A DNA stretch of 48,842 nt from Burkholderiaceae bacterium (lineage in GTDB: Bacteria > Pseudomonadota > Gammaproteobacteria > Burkholderiales > Burkholderiaceae), in contig JASLEM010000011.1 in NCBI GenBank assembly GCA_030151165.1, forward strand, positions 1 to 48,842, given 5' to 3'. The number at the start of each line of letters is the position of its first letter. The first letter of the stretch is position 1. Below, in pieces: positions 31,737-41,976 of the stretch. Position numbers and translations under genes: made by a program. The notes beneath the pieces are model-generated. The model had not been told where the DNA came from, searched no databases, and saw nothing but the letters and a program-made list of their open reading frames with translations.

Positions 31737-32450
31737 ATGCGTGACGACGACGTGCGAGCCGCGCTGCAGCGGCACCGGGCAGGCTCCGATGCCGGCGATT
31801 TCAAGACGGAGCACGCGATCCACGACGGGCATGTCCACCGCGCGATCGCGCGCGACGCGCTGCCGGTCGACACGATCGCGCTCGCCCGCTTCCTGCTCGG
31901 CCAGGTCGTGGTGCGCGAGACGCCCGCGGGCACGCTCAGCGGGCGCATCGTCGAGACCGAGGCCTACCCCGTCGGCGACGCCGCGGGCCACGCGTATCGC
32001 GGCCAGACGCCGCGCAACCGCGCGCTGTTCCTCGAGCACGGCCACGCGTACGTCTACGTGTCCTACGGGCTGCACGCGATGCTCAACGTCTCGAGCGAGG
32101 CCGACGGCGTCGGCGCGGGCGTGCTGATCCGCGCGCTCGAGCCGCTGGAGGGCATCGCCGCGATGCAGCGGCATCGCCACCCGTTGGCCAGCGTCGGCGC
32201 GGAGCGCGTCGATCTGCGCGCCCTGACGCGCGGCCCGGGTCGGCTTGCCGCCTCGCTCGACATCGACCGGCGCTTCGACGGCGTCGATCTCTGCCGCGCC
32301 GGCCCGCTGTGGCTCGCGCACGGCGATGCCGCCGCGCCGGACATCGGCACCAGCACGCGCATCGGCATCACGCGCGAGGCCGACCGACCGCTGCGCTTCT
32401 ACGTGCGCGGCAATCGTTTCGTCAGCGGCACGAAGACACTGAACCGCTGA
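31737..32450 (+). CDS. DNA-3-methyladenine glycosylase (AAG/MPG type)
   Basis: A 237-residue base-excision repair enzyme. ARFLLGQVVVRETPAG and GRIVETEAYPVGDAAGHAYRG carry the catalytic Glu in ETEAY, and YVYVSYGLHAMLNV carries the DNA-intercalating Tyr region. LIRALEPLEG and LTRGPGRLAASLDID follow as in the family. The N-terminal 35 residues are extra compared with minimal members. It removes alkylated purines from DNA, complementing the alkyltransferase at 12447. It follows the TetR gene by 61 bases on the same strand, which may be coincidental. Confidence 0.93.
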   Translation: MRDDDVRAALQRHRAGSDAGDFKTEHAIHDGHVHRAIARDALPVDTIALARFLLGQVVVRETPAGTLSGRIVETEAYPVGDAAGHAYRGQTPRNRALFLEHGHAYVYVSYGLHAMLNVSSEADGVGAGVLIRALEPLEGIAAMQRHRHPLASVGAERVDLRALTRGPGRLAASLDIDRRFDGVDLCRAGPLWLAHGDAAAPDIGTSTRIGITREADRPLRFYVRGNRFVSGTKTLNR

Positions 32451-32474
32451 CGCGCGCGCCGTTTCGACGCCCGG

Positions 32475-33866
32475 TCAGCTTCGCGTGCCGGCCGGATGCG
32501 CCTTGAAGCGCGACACGCTGACGATCGCACCCAGCGTCGCAAAGCCGCAGGCCAGGCCGAGGCAGGCGATGGTCGGGCGTTCGTGCACGAGCGCGAACAC
32601 GACCGCCACGAGCGCCGATCCGAGGCACCAGCCGGAGATGCGCGCCATCGCGAGCATGCCGCCCGCCGCGCCCGAGCGGTTCACCGGCCCGGCCGTCATC
32701 AGCGCGGTGTTGTTGGGCGTCTGGAAGAAGCCGAAGCCGACGCCGCACAAGGCCATGCGCCAGGCGATGTCGAGCGTCGACGGCGCGGCCGGCATCAGGG
32801 CCAGGCAGGCGAGGCCGACGGCCAGCGCGGCGAGGCCGAGGCTACCCAGCAAGGCCGCCGGATAGCGGCCCGTGAGCCGGCCGGCGACCGGCGCGGCGAG
32901 CACGACGAGCAGCGGCCAGGGCGTGACGAGCAGGCCGGTCTCGACCGCCGAGCGGTGCTGCACGGTCTGGAACAGGAACGGCAGCGAGACATACGCCAGG
33001 ATCTGCGCCGAGTACGAGCAGATCGACGTGACGACCGACAGCGAGAACAGCGGGATGCGCATCAGGTCGAGCGGCACGAGCGGCGTGCTCTGGCGCGACT
33101 GGTGGCGCACCAGCACGGCCATCGCCACGAGGCCGGCCGCCATCTCGGCGACGGCCACGCGCACGTCGTGGCCCAGCGTGTCGATGCCGATCACGAGCAG
33201 GCCGAGGCCCAGCGCGCAGAGCAGCGCGCCGGCGCGGTCGAAGCGGCGCGGCTGCGGCTCGGCGGGCGGCGCGTTGCGCAGGAAGGCCCACGCGGCGAAC
33301 GCGCAGATCGGCACGTTGACGAGGAACAGCCACGGCCAGCGCGCCACCGACAGGATCGCCGCCGCGACCGACGGCCCCGCCGCGCCGGAGGCCGCCACCG
33401 TCAACGCGACCCACGCGAGGCCGCTGCCGATGCGCTCGCGCGGCTGGATGCGCCGCACGATCGCCGGCACGAGCGCGGCGAGGAACGCACCGCTCGCGCC
33501 CTGCAGGAAGCGGAACAGCACCAGCCAGCCGAGCGATCCGGAGAGCGCGCAGCCGAGCGAGGTCAGCCCGAACGCCACCATGCCGAAGCCGTAGACCGGC
33601 TTGAACCCGCGGATCTCGCCGAGCGCCGCCGCCGGCAGCAGGCACAGCGCGGTGCCCAGCTGGAACGCGTTGACGACCCACACGGTGGCGGCCTCGGTCG
33701 AGTCGAGTTCCCGCGCGATCGTGGGCAGCGCGATGTTGGCGATCGCGCTGTCGAGGCTGGCGACGGCCACGCCGGCAAGCAGCGCGAACATGACCCAGCG
33801 GCGGGCGGACGGCGAGATGCCGGAGGACGGTGCGGCGGCCGGCTGGGCGGCGAGGGACGGATTCAT
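32475..33866 (-). CDS. MFS drug exporter, 14-TM DHA2 type
   Basis: A 463-residue integral membrane protein. Helix 1 has VASLDSAIANIALPTIARELDS, the QacA/EmrB-type signature with the acidic residue in DSAIANIALP. Motif C-like GAAGPSVAAAILSVARW is in helix 5, typical of proton/drug antiporters. About 13-14 spans are visible. EmrB usually works with an EmrA adaptor, but none is adjacent, so this is probably a stand-alone inner-membrane exporter. The LysR gene at 33921 ends 55 bases from its start on the same strand and may control it. Confidence 0.92.
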   Translation of the reverse strand: MNPSLAAQPAAAPSSGISPSARRWVMFALLAGVAVASLDSAIANIALPTIARELDSTEAATVWVVNAFQLGTALCLLPAAALGEIRGFKPVYGFGMVAFGLTSLGCALSGSLGWLVLFRFLQGASGAFLAALVPAIVRRIQPRERIGSGLAWVALTVAASGAAGPSVAAAILSVARWPWLFLVNVPICAFAAWAFLRNAPPAEPQPRRFDRAGALLCALGLGLLVIGIDTLGHDVRVAVAEMAAGLVAMAVLVRHQSRQSTPLVPLDLMRIPLFSLSVVTSICSYSAQILAYVSLPFLFQTVQHRSAVETGLLVTPWPLLVVLAAPVAGRLTGRYPAALLGSLGLAALAVGLACLALMPAAPSTLDIAWRMALCGVGFGFFQTPNNTALMTAGPVNRSGAAGGMLAMARISGWCLGSALVAVVFALVHERPTIACLGLACGFATLGAIVSVSRFKAHPAGTRS

Positions 33867-33920
33867 CCGCGGATTCTGGTGGCGATCGCAAAGACGCGCA
33901 CGCCAGGTGTCTTGCGTCGC

Positions 33921-34862
33921 CTACCGCGCGCCCGCGTCCGCGCCGGCCAGTGGCTCGAGGCCCTCGCCCGCCGAGGAGAATCGCTGCACGAGGAAATCGA
34001 GCAGCGTCCGCACGCGCGTGGGCATGTAGCGGCCGCGCGGGAACAGCGCGTGCACCGGCGCCTCGGGCGCGCGCCATTCGGGCAGCACGACGACGAGGCG
34101 GCCGGCGCGCAGGTCGGCGCCGATGTCCCACAGCGACTTCAGCGCGATGCCGCGGCCGTCGACCGCCCACGCGCGCGCGATCGCCCCGTCGTTGGTCTCC
34201 ATCGACGTCGCCACCGGCACCGCGTGGCTCGCGACCTCGCCGTCGCGGGCGAACTGCCACTCGACCGACGCGCCCGCCGGCGAGCCCAGCACGATGCAGT
34301 GCAGGCGCTCGAGCTCGCGCGGGTGCGCGGGCGCGCCGTGGGCGGCGAGGTACGACGGCGCCGCGCACAGCACGCGCCGGTTGGCCGCGAGGCGGCGCGC
34401 GACCATCGAGCTCTCGGGCAGCGCGCCGAAGCGGATGGCGATGTCGATGTCGTCCTGCATCAGGTGCGACAGGTGGTCGGACAGCACCAGCGCGAACGTG
34501 AGCTGCGGATGCAGCGCGGCGAACTCGTCGAGCCAGCCCTTGAGGACGTGGCGGCCGAAGTCGGACGTCGCCGAGATGCGCAGCTTGCCGTGCGCCGTGC
34601 CGCGGCCGGCGAGCAGCGCGGCGCGGCCGTCGTCGAGCGCGTGCAGCGCCTGCTGGCAATGCTGCAGGTAGACGCTGCCCTCGTCGGTGAGGCGCAGCTG
34701 GCGCGTCGTGCGCTCGAAGAGCCGCGTGTTCAGCGCCGCCTCGAGCTTGGTGAGCCGCGCGCTGGCCGCCGCGGGCGACAGCCCCATGCGCCGGCCGGCC
34801 GCCGAAAGGCTGCCGAGGCTGGCGGCGGACACGAAGAGTTCGATGTCGCCGAGGTGATCCAT
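33921..34862 (-). CDS. LysR-family transcriptional regulator
   Basis: A 313-residue LysR protein; start at 34862 (MDHLGDIELFVSAASLGSLS). The DNA-binding domain reads LSAAGRRMGLSPAAASARLTKLEAALNTRLFERTTRQLRLTDEG. The effector domain from about residue 90 contains LVLSDHLSHLMQDDIDIAIRFGALPESSMVARRL, typical of the DsdC/YhjC-like clade. It is divergent from the VOC gene at 34938 across 75 bases, the classic layout for a LysR activator and its target; the OYE gene downstream of VOC may belong to the same unit. It also lies upstream of the MFS gene on its own strand. Confidence 0.92.
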   Translation of the reverse strand: MDHLGDIELFVSAASLGSLSAAGRRMGLSPAAASARLTKLEAALNTRLFERTTRQLRLTDEGSVYLQHCQQALHALDDGRAALLAGRGTAHGKLRISATSDFGRHVLKGWLDEFAALHPQLTFALVLSDHLSHLMQDDIDIAIRFGALPESSMVARRLAANRRVLCAAPSYLAAHGAPAHPRELERLHCIVLGSPAGASVEWQFARDGEVASHAVPVATSMETNDGAIARAWAVDGRGIALKSLWDIGADLRAGRLVVVLPEWRAPEAPVHALFPRGRYMPTRVRTLLDFLVQRFSSAGEGLEPLAGADAGAR

Positions 34863-34937
34863 CTTTCCGTCCCGGTTGAAGATCCTTCGAACGCGAGACC
34901 CATTATCAACGAGCACGCGCGGCCGGAAGATTGCTCC

Positions 34938-35348
34938 ATGACGTCCGCCGCCCCCACCCTCGCCCTGCAGATCGACCACGTCACGGTCGTCGCGCCCGAG
35001 CTGGAGGCGTTGCGCGCCTTCTTCTGCGACGTCGTCGGCCTGGTCGACGGGCCACGCCCCGCGTTCCGCTCGCGCGGCCACTGGCTGTACCTCGGCGACC
35101 GGCCCGCCGTCCACCTGATCCAGGCCGGCGCGCTCGCCCGCGGCGGCGCGTCGACGCCGCGCATCGACCACGTCGCCTTCCGGGTGCATCGCCCGTGCGA
35201 CTGGGCCGCGTTGGTCGGCCGCCTCGACGGCCTCGGCATCCCGTTCGTCCAGCAGGACGTGCCCGCGCAACGCGAGCGCCAGCTGTTCGTCGCCGTGACA
35301 CCCGGCGTCCAGATCGAGTTCGTGACGGCGATCGCGCCGCACGCCTGA
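34938..35348 (+). CDS. VOC (glyoxalase/bleomycin resistance) superfamily protein
   Basis: A 136-residue single-module VOC protein with paired beta-alpha-beta-beta-beta units. Metal-ligand positions look conserved: His in LQIDHVTVVAPELEALRAFF, His in AVHLIQAG, His in RIDHVAFRV and Glu in VQIEFV near the C-terminus, fitting the H/H/E-type sites of glyoxalase- or fosfomycin-resistance-like enzymes. The substrate is not evident. It is divergent from a LysR gene and 42 bases upstream of an Old Yellow Enzyme gene, so a LysR-controlled electrophile-detoxification unit is likely. Confidence 0.88.
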   Translation: MTSAAPTLALQIDHVTVVAPELEALRAFFCDVVGLVDGPRPAFRSRGHWLYLGDRPAVHLIQAGALARGGASTPRIDHVAFRVHRPCDWAALVGRLDGLGIPFVQQDVPAQRERQLFVAVTPGVQIEFVTAIAPHA

Positions 35349-35390
35349 CGCTGTCTTCCCTTCCTCAACGCCACCTCAGCGAGTCCCGCC

Positions 35391-36503
35391 ATGTCCACCG
35401 ACCACCCTCCCCTCTTCACGCCCGCCACCGTCCTCGGCCACACGGCGCCGCACCGCGTCGTGATGGCGCCGATGACGCGCGCCCGCAGCACGCAGCCCGG
35501 CGACGTGCCGAACGCGATGAACGCGACGCACTACGCGCAGCGCGCGTCCGCGGCGTTCATCGTCACCGAGGCGTCGCAGGTGTCCCCTCAAGGCAAGGGC
35601 TATTCCTTCACGCCCGGCATCTACAGCGACGAGCAGGTCGCGGGCTGGAAACTCGTGACCGACGCCGTGCACGCGCGGGGCGGCCGCATCGTGCTGCAGC
35701 TGTGGCATGTCGGCCGCATGTCGCACCCCGACTTCCACGGCGGCGCCCTGCCGGTCGCGCCGTCGGCCGTCGAGTTCGACGGCCAGGTCTGGAAGGTCGA
35801 CGCCACGACGGGCGTCGGCGCGATGGTCGACACGCCGACCCCGCGCGCGCTCGCGACGGACGAGATCCGCGGCATCGTCCGCGACTTCGCGCGCGGCGCG
35901 CGCAACGCGATGGCGGCAGGCTTCGACGGCGTCGAGATCCATGGCGCCAACGGCTACCTGGTCGACCAGTTCCTGCGCACGACCTCCAACCGGCGCACCG
36001 ACGAGTACGGCGGCTCGCGCGAGAACCGGCTTCGCTTCCTGAAGGAGGTCGTCGACGCGGTGGCCGAGGTCGCGGGCCCCGAGCGAACCGGGATCCGCCT
36101 CGCGCCCTTCCTCACGGCGCGCGGCATGGACTGCCCCGACATCCTGCCCACGATCCTCGACGCCGCGTCGTTCCTGCAGTCGCGCGGCATCGGCTACCTG
36201 CACCTCGTCGAGGCCGACTGGGACGACGCGCCGCAATTCACCGAGGCGTACCGGCAGGAACTGCGGCGCCGCTTCTCGCGCCCGATCGTCGTCGCCGGCA
36301 AGTACGACAAGGCGCGCGCGCAGTGGGTGCTGGGCCAGGGGTACGCGGACTTCGTCGCCTTCGGCCGCGGCTTCGTCGCGAACCCGGACCTGCCGCATCG
36401 CCTCGCCCACGACCTGCCGCTCGCCGGCTTCGACGGCGCGACGCTGTTCGGCGGCGACGAGAAGGGCTACATCGACTACGCGCCGCTGCCGCAGGCCGCG
36501 TGA
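35391..36503 (+). CDS. Old Yellow Enzyme family alkene/N-ethylmaleimide reductase
   Basis: A 370-residue FMN barrel enzyme, NemA-like. The sequence holds RVVMAPMTRARST near the FMN, QLWHVGRMSH, FDGVEIHGANGYLVDQFL, SNRRTDEYGGSRENRLRF and the C-terminal phosphate site AFGRGFVANPDLPHRL. These enzymes reduce activated C=C bonds, nitro groups and electrophiles using NADPH. The preceding VOC gene is 42 bases away and in the same direction, consistent with one operon. Length and motifs are normal for the family. Confidence 0.94.
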   Translation: MSTDHPPLFTPATVLGHTAPHRVVMAPMTRARSTQPGDVPNAMNATHYAQRASAAFIVTEASQVSPQGKGYSFTPGIYSDEQVAGWKLVTDAVHARGGRIVLQLWHVGRMSHPDFHGGALPVAPSAVEFDGQVWKVDATTGVGAMVDTPTPRALATDEIRGIVRDFARGARNAMAAGFDGVEIHGANGYLVDQFLRTTSNRRTDEYGGSRENRLRFLKEVVDAVAEVAGPERTGIRLAPFLTARGMDCPDILPTILDAASFLQSRGIGYLHLVEADWDDAPQFTEAYRQELRRRFSRPIVVAGKYDKARAQWVLGQGYADFVAFGRGFVANPDLPHRLAHDLPLAGFDGATLFGGDEKGYIDYAPLPQAA

Positions 36504-36571
36504 ACGTCGTCCGCCACGCGGCCCTGCCGGGAGGCCGCGCCGCCGTCGTGGCTTTCGCCTGGCATGTCTAG

Positions 36572-36590
36572 AATGGGAATCATTCTCATC
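36572..36590 (+). promoter_or_regulatory. Fur-like box before the Nramp-type transporter
   Basis: The reverse strand reads GATGAGAATGATTCCCATT, close to the classical 19-bp Fur palindrome built on GATAAT repeats. It lies 13 bases before the ATG at 36604, overlapping the expected promoter/ribosome-binding region, so iron (or manganese) repression is likely. TCATCTAA follows at 36586-36593. Confidence 0.7.
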
Positions 36591-36603
36591 TAATCGAACG
36601 CCC

Positions 36604-37857
36604 ATGTCGAACACGCTGGCCCATCCTCTCCCGCGCCGTGGATCGCGCTGGGCCCGCTTCGCGACGGTCGCCGGCCCGGGCCTGGTCGTCATGCTGGCCG
36701 ACACCGACGCCGGCAGCGTCGTCACCGCGGCCCAGAGCGGCGCGCAATGGGGCTACCGCCTGCTGCTGCTGCAGGTGGTGCTGATCCCGATCCTGTTCGT
36801 GATCCAGGAGCTGACGGTGCGGCTGGGCATCGTCACCGGCGAGGGGCACGGCGCGGCGATCCGGCGCCACTTCGGCAAGGCGTGGGCGTGGATCTCGGTC
36901 GGCACGCTGCTGGTCGCCTGCGCCGGCGCGCTGGTCACGGAGCTCGGCGGCATCGCGAGCGTCGGCGCGCTGGTGGGCATCCCGAGCGGCGCGAGCATGG
37001 CCGTCGTCGTCGCCGGCCTCGTGCTGATGGCGTTCACGGGCTCGTACGCCACCGTCGAACGCATCGCGCTGGCGGTCGGCCTGTTCGAGCTCGTCTTCCT
37101 CGTCGTCGCGCGCGAGGCGCAGCCCGACGTGCGCGCGATGGCCACGGGCGCGTTGCAGATCCCGATCACCGACGCGAAGTATCTCTATCTCGCGGCGGCG
37201 AACGTCGGCGCGGTGATCATGCCGTGGATGGTCTTCTACCAGCAGTCGGCCGTCGTGGAGAAGGGCCTCACGCCCGCCGACCTGCCCGCCGCGCGCCTGG
37301 ACACCGCGATCGGCGCCGTCGTGACGCAGGTCGTGATGGCGGCGGTGCTGGTCGTCACCGCCGCGACGATCGGACGCGCGCACGCGGGCGAGTCGCTCGA
37401 CACGGTGCAGCAGATCGCGCAGGCCATCACGCCCTTCGTCGGGCAGCGCGCGGGCACGCTGATGTTCGCGCTCGGGATGATCGGCGCGTCCCTCGTGGCG
37501 ACCATCGTCGTCACGCTCACGGCCGCGCGCACGCTCGGCGAACTGCTGGGATTCAAGCACTCGCTGGCACACGCGCCGCGCGAGGCGCCGGGCTTCTACG
37601 GCGTCTACACGGCGACGCTCGTCGCGGGCGGCGTGCTGGTGGCGTCGGGGGTCGACCTCGTCAGGCTGAGCGTCGGCGTGCAGGTCATGAACGCGCTGCT
37701 GCTGCCCATCGTGCTCGGCTTCCTGTTCATGCTCGCGCGCCGCGCGCTGCCCGAGCCGCATCGCCTGCGCGGCGCCTATGCGTGGGTCGTCGCCGGCACC
37801 ATCGTCGTCACGGCCGGCTTCGGGCTCTTCGCGGGACTCTGGGGCAGCCTCGGCTGA
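36604..37857 (+). CDS. Nramp-related divalent metal transporter with altered metal-site motifs
   Basis: A 417-residue protein with about 11 spans. The first helix GPGLVVMLADTDAGS aligns exactly with the Nramp helix GPG...MDPGN, but DPGN has become DAGS: Asp35 is kept and Asn is replaced by Ser38. In helix 6 the usual MPHN is MPWM: Met is kept, His is lost. The family carries Mn, Fe or other divalent ions with protons; branches with changed motifs have changed selectivity. A Fur-like box at the promoter suggests iron or manganese import. A possible transposase remnant begins at its stop codon. Confidence 0.88.
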   Translation: MSNTLAHPLPRRGSRWARFATVAGPGLVVMLADTDAGSVVTAAQSGAQWGYRLLLLQVVLIPILFVIQELTVRLGIVTGEGHGAAIRRHFGKAWAWISVGTLLVACAGALVTELGGIASVGALVGIPSGASMAVVVAGLVLMAFTGSYATVERIALAVGLFELVFLVVAREAQPDVRAMATGALQIPITDAKYLYLAAANVGAVIMPWMVFYQQSAVVEKGLTPADLPAARLDTAIGAVVTQVVMAAVLVVTAATIGRAHAGESLDTVQQIAQAITPFVGQRAGTLMFALGMIGASLVATIVVTLTAARTLGELLGFKHSLAHAPREAPGFYGVYTATLVAGGVLVASGVDLVRLSVGVQVMNALLLPIVLGFLFMLARRALPEPHRLRGAYAWVVAGTIVVTAGFGLFAGLWGSLG

Positions 37858-37960
37858 ACGGCTCACGGACGACGACTGGCAACGCGTCCGCGCCATCCTC
37901 GGCGTCGTCGCGCCCGCGCGGACCATGCCCGGGAGGGGTATCCCCCGAGCGCTACTTGAT
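37856..37960 (+). pseudogene. Possible N-terminal remnant of an IS5-type transposase
   Basis: In the frame overlapping the transporter stop, 35 codons read ERLTDDDWQRVRAILGVV followed by a PGRGIPRALLD-type segment. The L-T-D-x-x-W spacing and the later GR-x-x-R motif recall the N-terminus of IS5/DUF4096 transposases. The similarity stops abruptly inside the convergent DUF5675 gene and no catalytic part, inverted repeat or target duplication is seen. It may be chance. Confidence 0.3.
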
Positions 37961-38401
37961 CGAGATCGTCGCGGTCAGCCGGGCGAGGCCGCCGGCGCGG
38001 CCCATGAACGCGCCGAAGGTCATGACGCTGGCGGTCACGCCACGGCCGTTGGGCGGGATGTCGCTGACCTGGTGGCCGACGCCGACGCAGCCCTTCAGCT
38101 GGAACGGCCAGTTCGCGTTGTGGATCTCGCACAGGCTGCGGCCGGCGGTGCCCTTGGGGATCAGGTCGGGCGTGCCGTAGATGTTGAGCGCCGGGTTGTG
38201 GAAGACGAACGTGTGGCCGTGCGCCGGCGAGTCGAAGGCGCGCAGCTCGTAGTCGCCGACCGGGATGCAGGACACGTCCGGCTTGTTGTCGTTCCACGGC
38301 TGCTCGCACGTCACGCAGAACAGTGCGCCGTCGATCAGCAGCTTTCCGAAGGTGCCGGTGTTCGAGGACAGCGACGCGTCGCGGATGATGTCGAGATGCA
38401 T
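37952..38401 (-). CDS. DUF5675-family protein
   Basis: A 149-residue protein. FGKLLIDGALFCVTCEQPW, SCIPVGDYELRAFDSPAHGHTFVFHNP and CEIHNANWPFQLKGCVGVG match my knowledge of DUF5675, a small domain found in bacteria and phages and sometimes beside secretion or lytic genes. The conserved polar residues (Glu-x-x-Trp, IPxGxY, IHxxN) recall catalytic L,D-transpeptidase-like or chitin-binding patterns, but no function is established. Five Cys are present. No signal peptide is seen. Neighbours give no clue: a metal transporter converges on it and an aminotransferase lies upstream. Confidence 0.75.
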   Translation of the reverse strand: MHLDIIRDASLSSNTGTFGKLLIDGALFCVTCEQPWNDNKPDVSCIPVGDYELRAFDSPAHGHTFVFHNPALNIYGTPDLIPKGTAGRSLCEIHNANWPFQLKGCVGVGHQVSDIPPNGRGVTASVMTFGAFMGRAGGLARLTATISIK

Positions 38402-38496
38402 GGCGGCTCCGGCGGGTGGACAAGCTCGCGAGGCTACGCCGGCGGCGGCGCGCGGGCAACCGCACGCGTCCCCAAGATCGTGGAGGCGCGCGCCGT

Positions 38497-39672
38497 TCAG
38501 CCTCGGTTGGCCTCGAGCCACGCCCGCAGCCGCCGCACCCCTTCCTCGAGCCGGCCCGGGTCCTTCGACGCGAAGCACCAGCGCAGCCAGTCGCCCGACT
38601 GCGGCGCGAAGGCCGCGCCGGGCGCGAGGCCCAGGCCGGCCTCGGCGACGAGGCGCCGGGCGACGACCATCGAGTCGTCGAAGCCCTCGATGCGGAAGAA
38701 CGCGTACATGCCGCCGCGCGGCACGGCGACCTGCACGCCCGGGATCGCGGCGAGCAGCGGCACGAGCGTGTCACGGCAGGTCTTCAGGTGCGCGACGACG
38801 CCCGGGGTGATCGACTCGCGGTGCGCGAGCGCGGCGAGCGCGGCGCGCTGGGTGAACACGCTCGCGCACGAGGTGTTGAACTCGACCAGCTTGGCCATCG
38901 CGTCGGTCAGCGCGTAGCCGTCGGCGGCGGGCAGCACGAGCCAGCCGAGGCGCCAGCCCGTCATCAGGAAGCTCTTGGAGAAGCTGTGCGCGACGACGAG
39001 CCGGTCGTCGGGCGTGGCGATGTCGAGGAAGCTCGGCGCGCAGCGGTTCGGCGTGTCCTCGAAGCAGAGCCGCTCGTAGACCTCGTCGGCCAGCAGCCAC
39101 GTGCCGGTCGCGCGACAGTGGTCGAGGATCCGCTGCTGCTCCTCGCGCGTGAGCGTCCAGCCGGTCGGGTTGTTGGGCGCGTTGACGACGAGCAGCTTCG
39201 TGCGCGGCGTGACGGCGTCGAGCAGCGCGGCCAGGTCCAGCGTCCACGCGCCGTCGATCGGCCGCAGCGGCACGCAGCGCACCGATGCGCCGAGGATGGC
39301 CGGCTGCGCGACGAGGTTGGGCCAGACGGGCGTGACGACCACGACGTCGTCGCCGGCGTCGACCAGCGCCTGCACCGCCAGCATCAACGCGTTGACGCCG
39401 CCCGAGGTGACGACGATGCGCCGCGCGTCGACCGCCGGATGCAGCGTGCCGGTGTAGGCCGCGAGCGCGTCGCGCAGCTCGGGCAGGCCGAGGTTGTGCG
39501 CGTAGAACGTCTCGCCGCGTTCGATCGACTCGATGGCCGCGCGCCGCACGACCTCGGGCGTGACCTCGTCGCTCTCGCCGAACCAGAACGCGAGCACGTC
39601 GTCGCGCCCCATCCCGGCGTTCGCGATCTCGCGGATCTTCGAGCCTTGCAGGTGGGCGATGACGTCGCGCAT
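38497..39672 (-). CDS. PLP-dependent aminotransferase, class I/II
   Basis: A 391-residue fold-type I aminotransferase starting at 39672. GMGRDDVLAFWFGESDEVTPE opens the domain; VVNAPNNPTGWTLTREE binds the cofactor region; LLADEVYERLCF holds the Asp that pairs with the pyridine nitrogen; the Schiff-base Lys is in SFSKSFLMTGWRLGW, and the substrate Arg is in WLRWCFAS. It resembles aspartate/aromatic aminotransferases of the MalY/AspC-like broad group; the amino acid handled is not certain. It reads toward the DUF5675 gene with a 95-base gap. Confidence 0.93.
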   Translation of the reverse strand: MRDVIAHLQGSKIREIANAGMGRDDVLAFWFGESDEVTPEVVRRAAIESIERGETFYAHNLGLPELRDALAAYTGTLHPAVDARRIVVTSGGVNALMLAVQALVDAGDDVVVVTPVWPNLVAQPAILGASVRCVPLRPIDGAWTLDLAALLDAVTPRTKLLVVNAPNNPTGWTLTREEQQRILDHCRATGTWLLADEVYERLCFEDTPNRCAPSFLDIATPDDRLVVAHSFSKSFLMTGWRLGWLVLPAADGYALTDAMAKLVEFNTSCASVFTQRAALAALAHRESITPGVVAHLKTCRDTLVPLLAAIPGVQVAVPRGGMYAFFRIEGFDDSMVVARRLVAEAGLGLAPGAAFAPQSGDWLRWCFASKDPGRLEEGVRRLRAWLEANRG

Positions 39673-39755
39673 GGGTCGGGGCCTCGTCGAACAGGCCGGC
39701 GGGGCCGGCGATGGCGACGATTGTGCGCGAAGGCGCCGCCGCGCCGGTGGCGACG

Positions 39756-40163
39756 TCAGTCCCGGACCTTGCCGCTCGCGAGCAGCGCGTCCCACTCGGC
39801 GTCCTCGTAGAAGCGCGAGCGCATGAGGAAGCGCAGGCCCTCCGGGCCCTCGAGCGAGAACATGCCGCCGCGGCCGGGGACGACGTCGATGATCAGCTGC
39901 GTGTGGCACCAGTACTCGAACTGCGACTCGCTCATGTAGAACGGCACGCCGCCGATGTCGCCGAGGTGGCGATCGCCGTCACCGAGCAGGAAGTCGCCGA
40001 GCGCAAAGCACATCGGCGCGCTGCCGTCGCAGCAGCCGCCCGACTGGTGGAACATCAGGTCGCCGTGGCGCGACTTCAGGCGTTCGATGAGCGCGAGGGC
40101 CGCGTCGGTCGCGACGACCTGGGCGACGGTGTCGATGGACGGGTCGATGGCCGTGATGTTCAT
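39756..40163 (-). CDS. DUF779-family protein, partner of the aldehyde dehydrogenase
   Basis: A 135-residue protein. Start at 40163 follows a GGAG site. MFHQSGGCCDGSAPMCFALGDF and QFEYWCHTQLIIDVVPGRGGMFSLEGPEG are the DUF779 signature; the Cys-Cys and further Cys suggest a metal or redox site. The family is almost always next to an ExaC/AcoD-type aldehyde dehydrogenase, as here (77 bases downstream of it). Its role is unknown; it may help fold, protect or regulate that enzyme. A strong T-tailed hairpin between the two genes should lower its expression relative to exaC. Confidence 0.92.
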   Translation of the reverse strand: MNITAIDPSIDTVAQVVATDAALALIERLKSRHGDLMFHQSGGCCDGSAPMCFALGDFLLGDGDRHLGDIGGVPFYMSESQFEYWCHTQLIIDVVPGRGGMFSLEGPEGLRFLMRSRFYEDAEWDALLASGKVRD

Positions 40164-40178
40164 CGGGGTCTCCAACGG

Positions 40179-40216
40179 AAAAAGGAAAAAGGGCGCCACG
40201 CACGCGCGCGGCGCCC
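40179..40216 (-). terminator. Intrinsic terminator between exaC and the DUF779 gene
   Basis: On the minus strand GGGCGCC, a 12-base loop and GGCGCCC are followed by TTTTTCCTTTTT, a complete factor-independent terminator 24 bases past the exaC stop. DUF779 starts only 16 bases after the T run, so it depends on read-through. Confidence 0.8.
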
Positions 40217-40240
40217 AACTCGCTCAAGCATCCATCCGGA

Positions 40241-41761
<1,521 letters not shown>

Positions 41762-41851
41762 GTCTGTCTCCTGTTGACGTCAGTCGTTCCAAAGAAGGTG
41801 CCCGTCCCGGTGTCGCGGCGTGCGGCGCGGCGGGCCTCCCGTGCAATGCCT

Positions 41852-41868
41852 TGCGAGTCGCGTGCCAA
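41852..41868 (-). promoter_or_regulatory. Sigma-54 promoter of exaC
   Basis: Minus strand TTGGCACGC-GAC-TCGCA: GG and GC elements are exactly 10 bases apart, and the -24 block TTGGCACG is perfect. The -12 block has one mismatch to TTGCA. It lies 91 bases before the exaC start. Confidence 0.75.
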
Positions 41869-41976
41869 CCTCGCGGGAGGCCCGCAAACGCCGCGCGGCG
41901 GTCATGAAGTGCAGGTAAACACCGAGGCGGCGCGGTGCCCGCCGGGTGCGCTGTCGCGCGCTGCCACGTCGCGGGC

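Noticed and set aside
36586..36593. TCATCTAA next to the Fur-like box of the metal transporter
   Set aside because: A single 8-base match with no partner; explained well enough by overlap with the Fur-type palindrome region.
37925..37950. GGGGTAT/ATCCCC element as a terminator between the transporter and DUF5675 genes
   Set aside because: Stem of only 4-5 bp and no T run; too weak to annotate.
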